From: JTS-AC122 sp041742635
Lineage (GTDB): Bacteria > Planctomycetota > Phycisphaerae > Phycisphaerales > UBA1924
Direction of reading: 5' to 3'
Assembly (NCBI GenBank): GCA_041742635.1
Contig: JBGSIF010000103.1
Span: 1-30,767 of the forward strand
Length of the DNA stretch: 30,767 nt
The notes under the pieces are model-generated. The model ran no database searches. It was given only the letters and a program-made list of their open reading frames with translations, and was not told where the DNA came from. Position numbers and translations under genes: made by a program. Below are positions 16,677 through 24,343 of the stretch, one piece after another (position 1 is the first letter of the stretch; every line of letters starts with the position of its first letter).

Positions 16677-17597
16677 ATGACACTACCACACACGATTGCG
16701 GTGATCGGGGCTGGGCAGATGGGCGGGGGGATTGCGCAGGTAGCGGCGGCGTCGGGGTTGAACGCCGTGGTCTTCGATGCATTCCCCGGCGCGATCGAAA
16801 AGTGCAAGGGCGTCCACAAGAAATCGCTCGGCAAACTCGTCGAGAAACAGAAGATGAGCCAGGCGGAGATGGACGCGGCCCTGGGGCGCATCCGCTTCGT
16901 GACGAACCTGGAAGACCTGAAAGGGGCGGACTGGGTCGTCGAGGCGATCATCGAGGACGCGAAGGTGAAGAAGGAACTCTTCGCCAAACTCGCGGCGATC
17001 TTCCCCGATCCCAACGTCGTGCTGGCGACCAACACGTCGAGCATCAGCATCAGCGAGATCGCGTCGGCGTGCGGCGGGGGGGCGGGGGGTGCGGGGGGGG
17101 CGGGGGGTGAGGGACGCGTCATCGGGATGCACTTCTTCAACCCCGTACCTCTGATGCGGCTGGTGGAGGTCATCAAGGGCCGGCTCACGAGCGACGTGGT
17201 CGTCGAGCGCACGATGGCGCTGGCGACGAAAATGGGCAAGACGCCGCTGAAGGCCAACGACCGCGCCGGGTTCGTCAGCAACCGGGTGCTGATGCCGATG
17301 ATCAACGAGGCGTTCCATGCCTGGAACGAAGGGGTCGCGGAGCCTGAAGCGATCGACGGGATTATGACGCTCGGGTGCAACTTCCCGATGGGCCCGCTGC
17401 GGCTGGCGGACTACATCGGTCTTGATACCTGCGTTCACATCATGGATGTGCTGGCCGACGGGCTGAACAACGAGCGATACCGCGCGTGCCCGCGATTGAA
17501 AGAACTCGTCGCCGCTGGTCGGCTGGGTGACAAGAGCGGGCAAGGCGTGTTTGCATACCCCCCGCCCCCTCCCGCCGCGCCCAAGCCAGCACCGTGA
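16677..17597 (+). CDS. 3-hydroxyacyl-CoA (3-hydroxybutyryl-CoA) dehydrogenase
   Basis: This is a 306-residue NAD(P)-dependent dehydrogenase that interconverts 3-hydroxyacyl-CoA and 3-oxoacyl-CoA. It has an N-terminal Rossmann motif IAVIGAGQMGGGIAQVAAAS (Gly11, Gly13, Gly16), the substrate-side NTSSISISEIA, the catalytic His152 in GMHFFNPVPLMRLVEVI with Glu164 and the C-terminal dimerisation domain (DRAGFVSNRVLMPMINEA and NFPMGPLRLADYIGLDT). The ATG at 16677 has GGAG nine bases upstream, preferred over the ATG at 16662. A glycine-rich loop (about 133-145, GGGAGGAGGAGG) replaces the usual few residues before the RVIGMHFF strand. The length suits single-function Hbd enzymes rather than FadB/FadJ fusions. 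The Pro-rich tail is unusual. The substrate chain length is open. Confidence 0.92.
   Translation: MTLPHTIAVIGAGQMGGGIAQVAAASGLNAVVFDAFPGAIEKCKGVHKKSLGKLVEKQKMSQAEMDAALGRIRFVTNLEDLKGADWVVEAIIEDAKVKKELFAKLAAIFPDPNVVLATNTSSISISEIASACGGGAGGAGGAGGEGRVIGMHFFNPVPLMRLVEVIKGRLTSDVVVERTMALATKMGKTPLKANDRAGFVSNRVLMPMINEAFHAWNEGVAEPEAIDGIMTLGCNFPMGPLRLADYIGLDTCVHIMDVLADGLNNERYRACPRLKELVAAGRLGDKSGQGVFAYPPPPPAAPKPAP
17076..17113 (+). repeat. G-run tandem tract inside the dehydrogenase gene, potential G-quadruplex
   Basis: Runs of 7, 6, 8, 6 and 3 guanines are separated by one to three bases on the coding strand. The codons form a nine-base unit (GCG GGG GGN) repeated three times, encoding Ala-Gly-Gly. This far exceeds the usual quadruplex pattern of four runs of three. 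The reading frame is kept throughout. Confidence 0.75.
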
Positions 17598-17737
17598 GCG
17601 TGCGTGATCGAACAGGCACGAACGCGGTAGTTCACGAGCGCACTACCGTCGCTCGTGCGGTGCTGGCGGTGTACGCTATCCGAATCTCGTTCCCCGCAAT
17701 CAACTCCCTCGGCGCCCGCAACTGCTAGACGACCTCT

Positions 17738-19675
17738 ATGGGATACTCGACACACTCCCGAACTTCCGCACCGGCGTTCATCGATCGACTCGCTCAGTCG
17801 ACCCGGTCCGCCGCTCGCTTTGTGCCCTCGCTCGCGGGGCTGGCCGTGTGCGCGTGGGTGATGTTCTCTCCGGGGTGCTCGTCGCCGCTCAGGCCCGATC
17901 CGGCGGACGAACTGCGCCACTCGATCTATCAATCCACCACACGCGAGATCCGAGAGTTGCAGGCATATTCGGAAGCGACGGCCCTCTCCCGCGAGGATCG
18001 AACGACCCGTATGCAAATCGACGAGCGGTTCAGGGCCGAAGGGGAAAAGATCGGCGGGCCGAACGCGGACATACGCACGATCTTGAAGCAGACCCTGGAG
18101 AACGACCCGAACCGTGCGTTGCCGGATGCGTTGCCGCTCGCGCGGTCGCTGGCGGGGCGACAGCCGCGCACCGTGGCCCTCACGCTCGAACGCGCGGTGC
18201 GACAGACGGCGCAGAATAACCTGAACGTACAGTTTTCCCGGCTCGCCCCCGGCGTGCAGGAATCGCAGGTCGTCGCCGCACAGGCGGCGTTCGACTGGCT
18301 CTTCTTCCATAACTTTCAATGGAACAGCACGGACCAGCCTCGCACCAGCCCGTCGATCGGTGGCTCCACCGTCGGCGTCTCCTCGGACGTGCGACAGGCA
18401 GTGGAAGGCACGACCGGCATCCGCAAGCGCCTCGTGACGGGCGGGCAGTTCACCGTCCAGCACTTGTTCCGCTACAGCGATGTCGAGACCGACAACCTCT
18501 TCAATCGCCCTGATCCGGCCCGCGATACAAACATCGTACTGCAACTTGATCAGCCGCTGCTGCGCAACTTCGGCTCCGACGTCGCGCTCGCGCAGGTACG
18601 GATCGCCAAGAACATGGAGCGCGACGAGGTGCAGAACCTCAAATCGACGCTCATCCAGAATATCACCGACGCCGAGGTCGCGTACTGGTCCCTCGTCCAG
18701 GCACAAGAGAACCTCAAAATCGTGCAGCGCCTGTTCCTGCGTGGCGAAGAAGTCGCGGAGGTGATCCGGATCCGGCTCGGGGTGGACGCCAAGCCGGTCC
18801 AGTACACCGAGGCGCTCTCACGCACCGAGTCTCGATACAACACCTTGCAGCGAGCGCAGAACGCCGTGGCCCAGGCGAGCGATCGGCTCAAAGTCCTGAT
18901 GAACGACCCGGAGTTCACGATCGCGTCGGATGTGCAACTCCTCTCGGCGGATTACCCGATCGACGAGCCGATCCAGTTCAGTTTGCTCGACGCCATCGAA
19001 ACGGCGGTCGCCAACCGCCCGGAAGTGCAGCGCGCGCTGCTCTCCATCGACAACACATCGATCCGCCAGATCGTCGCGGCGAGCGGGCTGCTCCCCAGGC
19101 TCGACGCACGGCTGCAGATGCAGATCAACGGGCTGGGCGGCTCCACGCACGGCGCGTACCACGACCTCACGACCGGCAACAACTACGACTACCTCATCGG
19201 GCTGAACTTCGAGCAGCCGATCGGCAACCGCGAGGCCGAGGCGACCTTTCGTCAACGCCGGCTCGAGCGTTCTCAGGCCGTTATCGCCTACCGCAACACG
19301 ATCCAGAACGTCATCTCCGAGATCGTTGTCTCCCTCCGCAACGTCGTCACGAACTACAACCTGATCGAGAGTACACGGGCGGCGCGGGTCATGGCGTCCG
19401 AGAGCCTGCGCGCACTGGAGGTCGAAGAAGACCTCACACAGCCCAAGACGGCGGAGTTCCTGAGCGTGAAGTTATCTCGCCAGGAATCTCTCGCACAAGC
19501 GGAACAAGAAGAGATTCAAGCGCTGGCGGATTACAACACCGCCCTCGCTCGTCTGCACGCGGCCCTCGGCACAAGCCTCAAACGTAATAAAATCTACTTC
19601 GATGTACCCAACGTCGAGCCGGTGAATGTCGGGATGCCGATCTTCCCGACATGGAACGAAGACGCAGGGAAATGA
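17738..19675 (+). CDS. TolC-like outer-membrane efflux lipoprotein
   Basis: This is a 645-residue outer membrane efflux protein-type polypeptide, expected to form a trimeric channel for drug or metal export. It starts with a lipoprotein signal (RFVPSLAGLAVCAWVMFS) and lipobox SPGC (Cys47). Two halves follow, each with a beta strand pair and long coiled helices: helices such as AEVAYWSLVQAQENLKIVQR and RYNTLQRAQNAVAQASDR, and in the second half EIVVSLRNVVTNYNLIESTR and LAQAEQEEIQALADYNTALA. The strand PLLRNFGSDVALAQVRIA is a typical OEP feature. Length exceeds E. coli TolC by about 150 residues, mostly N-terminal sequence with no domain I know. No inner membrane pump or membrane fusion gene is beside it. 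The ATG at 17738 has no obvious Shine-Dalgarno. Confidence 0.87.
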   Translation: MGYSTHSRTSAPAFIDRLAQSTRSAARFVPSLAGLAVCAWVMFSPGCSSPLRPDPADELRHSIYQSTTREIRELQAYSEATALSREDRTTRMQIDERFRAEGEKIGGPNADIRTILKQTLENDPNRALPDALPLARSLAGRQPRTVALTLERAVRQTAQNNLNVQFSRLAPGVQESQVVAAQAAFDWLFFHNFQWNSTDQPRTSPSIGGSTVGVSSDVRQAVEGTTGIRKRLVTGGQFTVQHLFRYSDVETDNLFNRPDPARDTNIVLQLDQPLLRNFGSDVALAQVRIAKNMERDEVQNLKSTLIQNITDAEVAYWSLVQAQENLKIVQRLFLRGEEVAEVIRIRLGVDAKPVQYTEALSRTESRYNTLQRAQNAVAQASDRLKVLMNDPEFTIASDVQLLSADYPIDEPIQFSLLDAIETAVANRPEVQRALLSIDNTSIRQIVAASGLLPRLDARLQMQINGLGGSTHGAYHDLTTGNNYDYLIGLNFEQPIGNREAEATFRQRRLERSQAVIAYRNTIQNVISEIVVSLRNVVTNYNLIESTRAARVMASESLRALEVEEDLTQPKTAEFLSVKLSRQESLAQAEQEEIQALADYNTALARLHAALGTSLKRNKIYFDVPNVEPVNVGMPIFPTWNEDAGK

Positions 19676-19728
19676 TCGCGGCAAGGTCTATGCCGCACAT
19701 GTCAACAGCGGGCGTATGGTAAGCCACT

Positions 19729-20718
19729 ATGAACCAACTCAACCGGCGGAACTTCATGGCGTACTCGACATCGGTTCTCGGCGTCGCGGGAGTGGGCACG
19801 CCCGCGAGTCGCGGAGCGAGCGCCGAAGTCCTCGGTCTGGCACGCTCGCCTCAACCCCCGGCGGAACCGAAGCCGGCACCCCGCGTCAAACGAACCCTCA
19901 AAAAAGCCGTGATGTACGGGATGCTCGCTGAGGGCAAGACGGTGCTGGAGCGATTTGAGATCCTGCGTGAGTGCGGGATGGACGGCGTCGAGATGGACAG
20001 CCCCAGCAGGATCACGCACGACGAAGTACTCGCGGCGATGGAGAAAACGGGCATCAAGGTCCACGGCTTAGTGGACTCGGTCCACTGGCAGTTTCATTTG
20101 AACAGCCCCGAGCCGGAGATTCGCAAGAAAGGGATCGAGGCGCTCGAGACCGCCATCCGCGACGCCAAGGCGTATTCGAGTACATCCATTTTGCTCGTTC
20201 CCGCACTGGTCAACGGGAGGCAGCCGTATGACGAGGCGTGGCGGCTCTCCATCGAGTCGCTCCGCACAGTTACACCGATGGCGAAGGAAGCCGGCGTGAA
20301 GATTGCGATCGAGAATGTTTGGAACAACTTCCTGCTCAGCCCGCTGGAAGCCGCGCGGTACGTCGATGAACTCAACGGTGACGACAAGAACGGCCCGTAC
20401 CGGTTCCATTTCGACATCGGCAACGTGATCAACTTCGGCTGGCCGGATCAGTGGGTGAAGATCCTGGGTGCGCGAACCGCGAAACTGCACATCAAAGATT
20501 TCAGTCGCAAAAAGCGCGACGAACAGGGGCTTTGGAAGGGGTTCGATGTCGAACTCGGGGATGGCGACGCCGGTTGGGCGGCAACGATGACCGCGCTCGA
20601 CGAAACCGGGTATTCGACCGCGCCGGAAGGCAACTGGGCCACGGCGGAAGTGGGGGGCGGAAAGCGAGACCGCATCAAGCAGGTCGGTGAGCAAATGGAC
20701 CGGCTGTTTGCTATGTGA
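19729..20718 (+). CDS. Tat-exported sugar phosphate isomerase/epimerase-like TIM barrel
   Basis: This is a 329-residue TIM-barrel protein of the xylose isomerase-like/AP endonuclease 2 superfamily. It carries a twin-arginine signal (NRRNFMAYSTSVLGVAGVGT, residues 5-24), so it is folded and cofactor-loaded before export. Family stretches in the barrel are GMDGVEMDSPSRI, IKVHGLVDSVHWQFH, KIAIENVWNNFLLSPLEA, RFHFDIGNVINFGWPDQW and AKLHIKDFS, and the metal-ligand-type residues Glu (IEN), Asp (FDIGN), His (LHIKDF) and Glu (APEGNW). These fit a divalent-metal isomerase acting on a sugar or a similar ring compound. Such exported relatives are very common in Planctomycetes and have unsettled substrates. 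It is followed by tatA 136 bp away on the same strand. Confidence 0.86.
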   Translation: MNQLNRRNFMAYSTSVLGVAGVGTPASRGASAEVLGLARSPQPPAEPKPAPRVKRTLKKAVMYGMLAEGKTVLERFEILRECGMDGVEMDSPSRITHDEVLAAMEKTGIKVHGLVDSVHWQFHLNSPEPEIRKKGIEALETAIRDAKAYSSTSILLVPALVNGRQPYDEAWRLSIESLRTVTPMAKEAGVKIAIENVWNNFLLSPLEAARYVDELNGDDKNGPYRFHFDIGNVINFGWPDQWVKILGARTAKLHIKDFSRKKRDEQGLWKGFDVELGDGDAGWAATMTALDETGYSTAPEGNWATAEVGGGKRDRIKQVGEQMDRLFAM

Positions 20719-20854
20719 GCACGGGGAAGCGGGTGGGTAGGTTTGGGGCGAGGTTGGGGCGAAATATCGTCGGGTCTCCCGCGTTGACATTGCGGGGAGC
20801 GGCGGCTTGAATTTCGGGTACGGTTTCTTTTACACGCCACAGGAAAGGCGGCTC

Positions 20855-21154
20855 ATGCTCTCGCTCGCGTTTCTCGGACTCCAGAATATCGGCCCGGTCG
20901 AAGGGCTTGCCTTGCTCGCGCTCGGGCTGCTGTTGTTCGGCAAGCGTCTGCCGGATGTTGGCCGTAGTTTGGGCAAGGGGATTGTCGAGTTCAAACGAGG
21001 TCTGAAGGGGATGGCCGACGAGATCGAAGATAGTTCGAATAAGCCGCCGGCGGCGCGCAGTGAACTACCTGCGTCGTCGGTGAACGCCGGTGGGGGTTTC
21101 GGCGTTGCCTCGCCCGAAGCCGCCCGCGTCAGCCGTGGCGAGCAGGTGGAATAG
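20855..21154 (+). CDS. tatA: Sec-independent translocase protein TatA/TatE
   Basis: This is a 99-residue TatA-family component of the twin-arginine export pore. It has a short N-terminal transmembrane helix (VEGLALLALGLLLFG, about residues 15-29), the hinge FGKRLPDVGRSLGKGIVEFK, an amphipathic helix and a disordered tail. The Phe-Gly hinge and Pro after it are the family's hallmarks. The ATG at 20855 follows AGGAAAGG with a six-base gap; the frame runs upstream to a TTG at 20807, but that part has no start signal. A TTGACA at 20783 upstream could be a -35 box, but no good -10 follows it. tatB and tatC are not in the window. Convergent with the EboC-like gene 38 bp away. Confidence 0.9.
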   Translation: MLSLAFLGLQNIGPVEGLALLALGLLLFGKRLPDVGRSLGKGIVEFKRGLKGMADEIEDSSNKPPAARSELPASSVNAGGGFGVASPEAARVSRGEQVE

Positions 21155-21192
21155 CCCCCGGCGTGCCCTTGCCAAGCCTTCTGTACCGCCCA

Positions 21193-21909
21193 CTAACTCC
21201 CCACGATCCGGCGCTGGGCGATCAGTGATGCGCCGAAGCACACGACCGCCACACCGGCGAGCCACCACCGGCCCATCACGCCGAGGAATGCCGCGTCGAG
21301 CAGGCATATCCCGCAGATCATCAGCACTACCGTGCGGACACGCCGCCGGTTGTCGGCTTCCGCGCGTGCGACAAGCGAGATCGCAACGGTATAGACAAAC
21401 ACGATGAACGACATCGGTGCGGCGTACCACCACTCGAGCGGCCACCCGGCGGCCCCCGCGGCGGTGATGATCGCCAGACCCCGGCACGCGGCCATGATCA
21501 GTACAACGACAGGATGCAATCGGTGCAGCGCGTTGTACGCCACTATGCACCCGGCGAGTGCTACGCCGAGCACGAACGCGGGCTGGCTTGTGTAGGCAAG
21601 CAGCGTGAGCGCCGACGCGGTGGCGAAGACTGCGAACCCGAGCGCCTGCGTGCGTTGTACCAAGCCGGCTGGGATCGGGCGGTCGGGACGCTCGACTCGA
21701 TCGACACCCGCGTCCAAGGCGTCGTTCATCGCCATTCCCGCGGCATACAGCAGTATCAGCGCGGGGGCGGCCAGCGCAAACGATGTCCATGCAAACCCCG
21801 CCGAACCGATCGAGCCGATCGCGCACCCGCTCATCGCGTTGGTGACGACCGTCGGGTAGTTCGAAATGCGAAGGAGCCGGAGCCAGGCGTTGCACGTCGG
21901 GCGTGACAT
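21193..21909 (-). CDS. eboC: UbiA-family prenyltransferase, EboC-like
   Basis: This is a 238-residue polytopic membrane protein with about seven to eight hydrophobic segments. The first Asp-rich UbiA motif is MNDALDAGVDRVERPDRPIP (Asn62, Asp63, Asp66, Asp70), followed by the short loop AG. The second canonical Asp motif is weak; VARAEADNRRR (about 165) occupies its place. UbiA enzymes join prenyl groups to aromatic or other acceptors; EboC members of the family are linked to the ebo cluster. The ATG at 21909 was chosen because the open frame upstream (to 22230) lies inside the EboE-like gene and reads as noise. It starts 4 bp after the EboE stop, so the two are translationally coupled. The EboC assignment rests on the neighbouring EboB and EboE genes; the acceptor is unknown. 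Confidence 0.8.
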   Translation of the reverse strand: MSRPTCNAWLRLLRISNYPTVVTNAMSGCAIGSIGSAGFAWTSFALAAPALILLYAAGMAMNDALDAGVDRVERPDRPIPAGLVQRTQALGFAVFATASALTLLAYTSQPAFVLGVALAGCIVAYNALHRLHPVVVLIMAACRGLAIITAAGAAGWPLEWWYAAPMSFIVFVYTVAISLVARAEADNRRRVRTVVLMICGICLLDAAFLGVMGRWWLAGVAVVCFGASLIAQRRIVGS

Positions 21910-21913
21910 GTGC

Positions 21914-23149
21914 TCAGCATAGCACGTTCTGCATGAGTGCCGCCGCGTAGCGCATCTCTTCCGCGATCCCGCTCGACAGATCGATCGGCGGCTCCTCCTT
22001 GCCGCGGGGCAGGACGCTCCACGCGTACGTCTCCACTTCAAAATGATGTACCCCCGCGGCGAGCGCGAGCCGGAGGCACGGCTCGATCTCGTCACGCGTC
22101 GTACCGAGCGCACCGATGGATTCCATGAAGATCGGCACATGGAAATGAACACGGGCTTCCCACGCCGCATGTGCCGCGGGCATCGCGCCGAGTGCCAACG
22201 GCAGATCCTCATGGAAACGGATCGTGTCATTACCCACGCCGTCCGCCGGCCTTCGCACGCACGTCTGATGCAAGTACCGAGGCTCTACGAAAGTGCATAG
22301 CGAATCGACCGCCGCGTGACTCGTATCTTGGGCACCCACAACGGCTTTGATCGCGGACGAAATTTGCACCTTGCCCACGCGAATGCCCGCGGTGTGGTAC
22401 CGCTCGAACACATCCCGTTGCGACTCGAACATCACCGCCGCGTGGCAGATGTCGTGGCAAACCCGCACATGCGGGTCGAGTACGGCACGATCTGCGTTCG
22501 AGCGAGTTAAAAAATGTTTGTGCCAGAATCGAACGGCATCGTCGCTCGTACTCAGTATGCACCCAGGCTCGGGTTCTAGGTCCAGGTGAATCAACGTGCC
22601 CGTTTGGGCACGCAGTTTCGCCATGAAATGTGCAGCGTGGACGAGGTGCTCTGCCGCGGCGGCACGATCGACCACGCCCGCCGGCCACTCGGGCCATCCG
22701 ATCGGCAGAGTCGAGATGCTCCCCTCTTCTCCCTCGTTCAGCAGCCCGGCCAATACCCGGACCAGGTCCAGTGTGTACTGCAAACGCCGCGGGTCGGCCC
22801 AGTTCGGTTCGTAGACATGGTGCTTCACGACCGGTTCGTGGAAGTTTCCGTAGGGGAAGCCGTTGATGGTGAAGACACGCAGACGCATCTCCGCGAGTCG
22901 CTGCCGGAGTTCCCCGATCCGCGGCAAGGCATCGCGTGCGGCGTCGGCAGAAAGCCACAGCCCGATATCGAGCACGCCGGTCATACCAAGATGCGCACGC
23001 ACTGCGGTCGAGTGCGTGCCCAGGTTCGCCAGGGTCGATTCCAGGTCATGCCCGGCGTGGACATTCGTGCAGTACCCGAGCCGCCGATCGATTGATTCGA
23101 GCGTCGATGCGACCGGAACCGCGCGAGAGGTTGTCTGTGGGTCAGGCAT
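21914..23149 (-). CDS. eboE: EboE-like xylose isomerase-type TIM-barrel protein
   Basis: This is a 411-residue protein resembling EboE ('metabolite traffic protein'), a TIM-barrel of the xylose isomerase/AP endonuclease 2 superfamily. Family features include the N-terminal RRLGYCTNVHAGHDLEST, then LRVFTINGFPYGNFHEPVVK, IHLDLEPEPGCIL, VRVCHDICHAAVMFE, and the C-terminal HFHVPIFMESIG and HHFEVETYAWSVLP. The Glu, His and Asp in LEPEP, CHDICH and HVP are placed like metal ligands of that superfamily. The ATG at 23149 overlaps the EboB-like stop by 8 bp. Longer frames upstream are out of keeping. In Nostoc the ebo genes are needed to get a scytonemin precursor to the periplasm; the exact reaction of EboE is not known to me. 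Product here is unknown. Confidence 0.84.
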   Translation of the reverse strand: MPDPQTTSRAVPVASTLESIDRRLGYCTNVHAGHDLESTLANLGTHSTAVRAHLGMTGVLDIGLWLSADAARDALPRIGELRQRLAEMRLRVFTINGFPYGNFHEPVVKHHVYEPNWADPRRLQYTLDLVRVLAGLLNEGEEGSISTLPIGWPEWPAGVVDRAAAAEHLVHAAHFMAKLRAQTGTLIHLDLEPEPGCILSTSDDAVRFWHKHFLTRSNADRAVLDPHVRVCHDICHAAVMFESQRDVFERYHTAGIRVGKVQISSAIKAVVGAQDTSHAAVDSLCTFVEPRYLHQTCVRRPADGVGNDTIRFHEDLPLALGAMPAAHAAWEARVHFHVPIFMESIGALGTTRDEIEPCLRLALAAGVHHFEVETYAWSVLPRGKEEPPIDLSSGIAEEMRYAAALMQNVLC

Positions 23150-23954
23150 CGAGCGACGACTTGAACCTGGCGGATTGGCGGAGAAATGTCTGGGGATTGT
23201 CGAACACAACGTGCTGCACGGCCGCTTCGCCATGCCCGCGGCGCTTCATCTCGATCACGGCCTTCGGCACCGACAGCGGATCGCTGTGCCCCCAGTCGCC
23301 CGCCGAGTTCAGGCACAGACGCTGCTTGCCGTACATTTCCAAAATGTCCACCGCTCGCTGCGGCGTGCACTTGGAATCGGGGTAAAGCGTCATGCCCGCC
23401 CAGTGCCCTCTGTCCAGAACCAACTTGGCGGTGTGTTCTTCGATGTGGTCGATCAGCACCCGTTCGGGCTTCACGCGGGAATCTCGCGCTAGGGCTTCCA
23501 GGATCAGCCGCGTCCCTTTGAGTTTGTCTTCCAAGTGTGGAGTGTGGACGAGGATGAGTTGATCATGCCGCGCCGCGAGGTCGATCTGTGCCTCCAAAAT
23601 CGTCAGTTCGGTCTTGCTGTTCTTGTTCAGCCCAATTTCGCCGATGCCCAGCACGTTGGGGCGGTCAAGAAAATGCGGGATCAGGTCGATGACCTCGCGC
23701 GCGAAGACCGGGTCTTCGGCTTCCTTCGGGTTGATGCAGAGCCAACAGTGGTGAGCGATGCCATACGCCGCGGCCCGCTTGGGTTCGTACTCCGTGAGTT
23801 GCCGGTAGTAGTCGTAGAACCCTTGCGGCGAAGACCGGTCGTAACCGGCCCAGAAAGCGGGTTCGGTGATGGCGCAGCACCCGCATTGCGCCATGCGGGC
23901 GTAGTCGTCCGTGGTGCGTGAGACCATGTGGATGTGCGGATCGATGTACTTCAC
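23142..23954 (-). CDS. eboB: TatD-family metal-dependent hydrolase, EboB-like
   Basis: This is a 270-residue TatD-like hydrolase (amidohydrolase superfamily TIM barrel). Metal ligands are visible: HxH in YIDPHIHM (His7, His9), Glu106 in GIGEIGLN, His137 in LVHTPH, His170 in VLIDHIEEH and Asp220 in LNSAGDWG. The start is the GTG at 23954, which overlaps the preceding gene's TGA as GTGA and has GGGAG seven bases upstream; starting there puts the HxH motif at the very N-terminus, as expected for this family. The next gene starts inside its last codons. In ebo clusters the EboB member is a TatD-like hydrolase, and the neighbours EboE and EboC support that reading. An ordinary TatD nuclease role is the alternative. 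Confidence 0.85.
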   Translation of the reverse strand: MKYIDPHIHMVSRTTDDYARMAQCGCCAITEPAFWAGYDRSSPQGFYDYYRQLTEYEPKRAAAYGIAHHCWLCINPKEAEDPVFAREVIDLIPHFLDRPNVLGIGEIGLNKNSKTELTILEAQIDLAARHDQLILVHTPHLEDKLKGTRLILEALARDSRVKPERVLIDHIEEHTAKLVLDRGHWAGMTLYPDSKCTPQRAVDILEMYGKQRLCLNSAGDWGHSDPLSVPKAVIEMKRRGHGEAAVQHVVFDNPQTFLRQSARFKSSLDA

Positions 23955-24268
23955 TTGGCGGCTCCCTTCGCCGTGGGTGCCCACACGCCGACCGCGCCCT
24001 TGGTGCCGGCTCGCTCGATCGGTTCGGGCGTTGGGTCGCTAAACAGTTCAAGTATCCGCCGTGTACGTTCAGAACGATTGTCGGTCAGGATTGGAATGGC
24101 TCGGCGGAAGAGTTGTAGCCGTGCGTCGCTTGATGCGCCGCTTCGCTCGGTTCGATCGAGGAACGCCGCGAGGTCCAGCAGTTTCGCGCGGTGCTCTATG
24201 AAGTACATGTCCGCGAGTTGTGATTCGCTCATCGGTCGCGCGGGCGTGAAGGACTGTGAAGGGGTCAT
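23951..24268 (-). CDS. Small unknown protein in the ebo-type cluster
   Basis: This is a 105-residue soluble protein that I do not recognise. It has a helical core: SESQLADMYFIEHRAKLLDL and AAFLDRTERS (about residues 14-43), then SDARLQLFRRAIPILTDNRS and ERTRRILELFSD, and a tail with GTKGAVGVWAP. There is no signal peptide or cysteine. The ATG at 24268 follows AGGA with ten bases between; a TTG at 24340 would add 24 weak residues. Its stop overlaps the GTG start of the EboB-like gene, so it belongs to this transcript. It occupies the place EboA has in other clusters but is about half the usual EboA length as I remember it, and I cannot see homology. It may be a substitute or an adaptor. Confidence 0.75.
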   Translation of the reverse strand: MTPSQSFTPARPMSESQLADMYFIEHRAKLLDLAAFLDRTERSGASSDARLQLFRRAIPILTDNRSERTRRILELFSDPTPEPIERAGTKGAVGVWAPTAKGAAK

Positions 24269-24343
24269 GCGATGGGCATCCTGCGTGGCGTGTGTGGGTT
24301 CGAGGTCTGAATCGTTGGCCGGTTGAACAGACCGTGCCAAAGG

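Noticed and set aside
17633..17657. CACGAGCG / CGCTCGTG inverted repeat between the dehydrogenase and TolC-like genes
   Set aside because: Eight-base stem with a nine-base loop and no T-run; not convincing as a terminator.
17435..18706. 423-residue open frame on the minus strand opposite the TolC-like gene
   Set aside because: It is antisense to a gene with strong family features, and its sequence is Arg/His/Asp-rich noise of the kind high-GC third positions produce.
20783..20812. TTGACA with TTGAAT 18 bases on, upstream of tatA
   Set aside because: The -10 match is poor, so I did not call a promoter.
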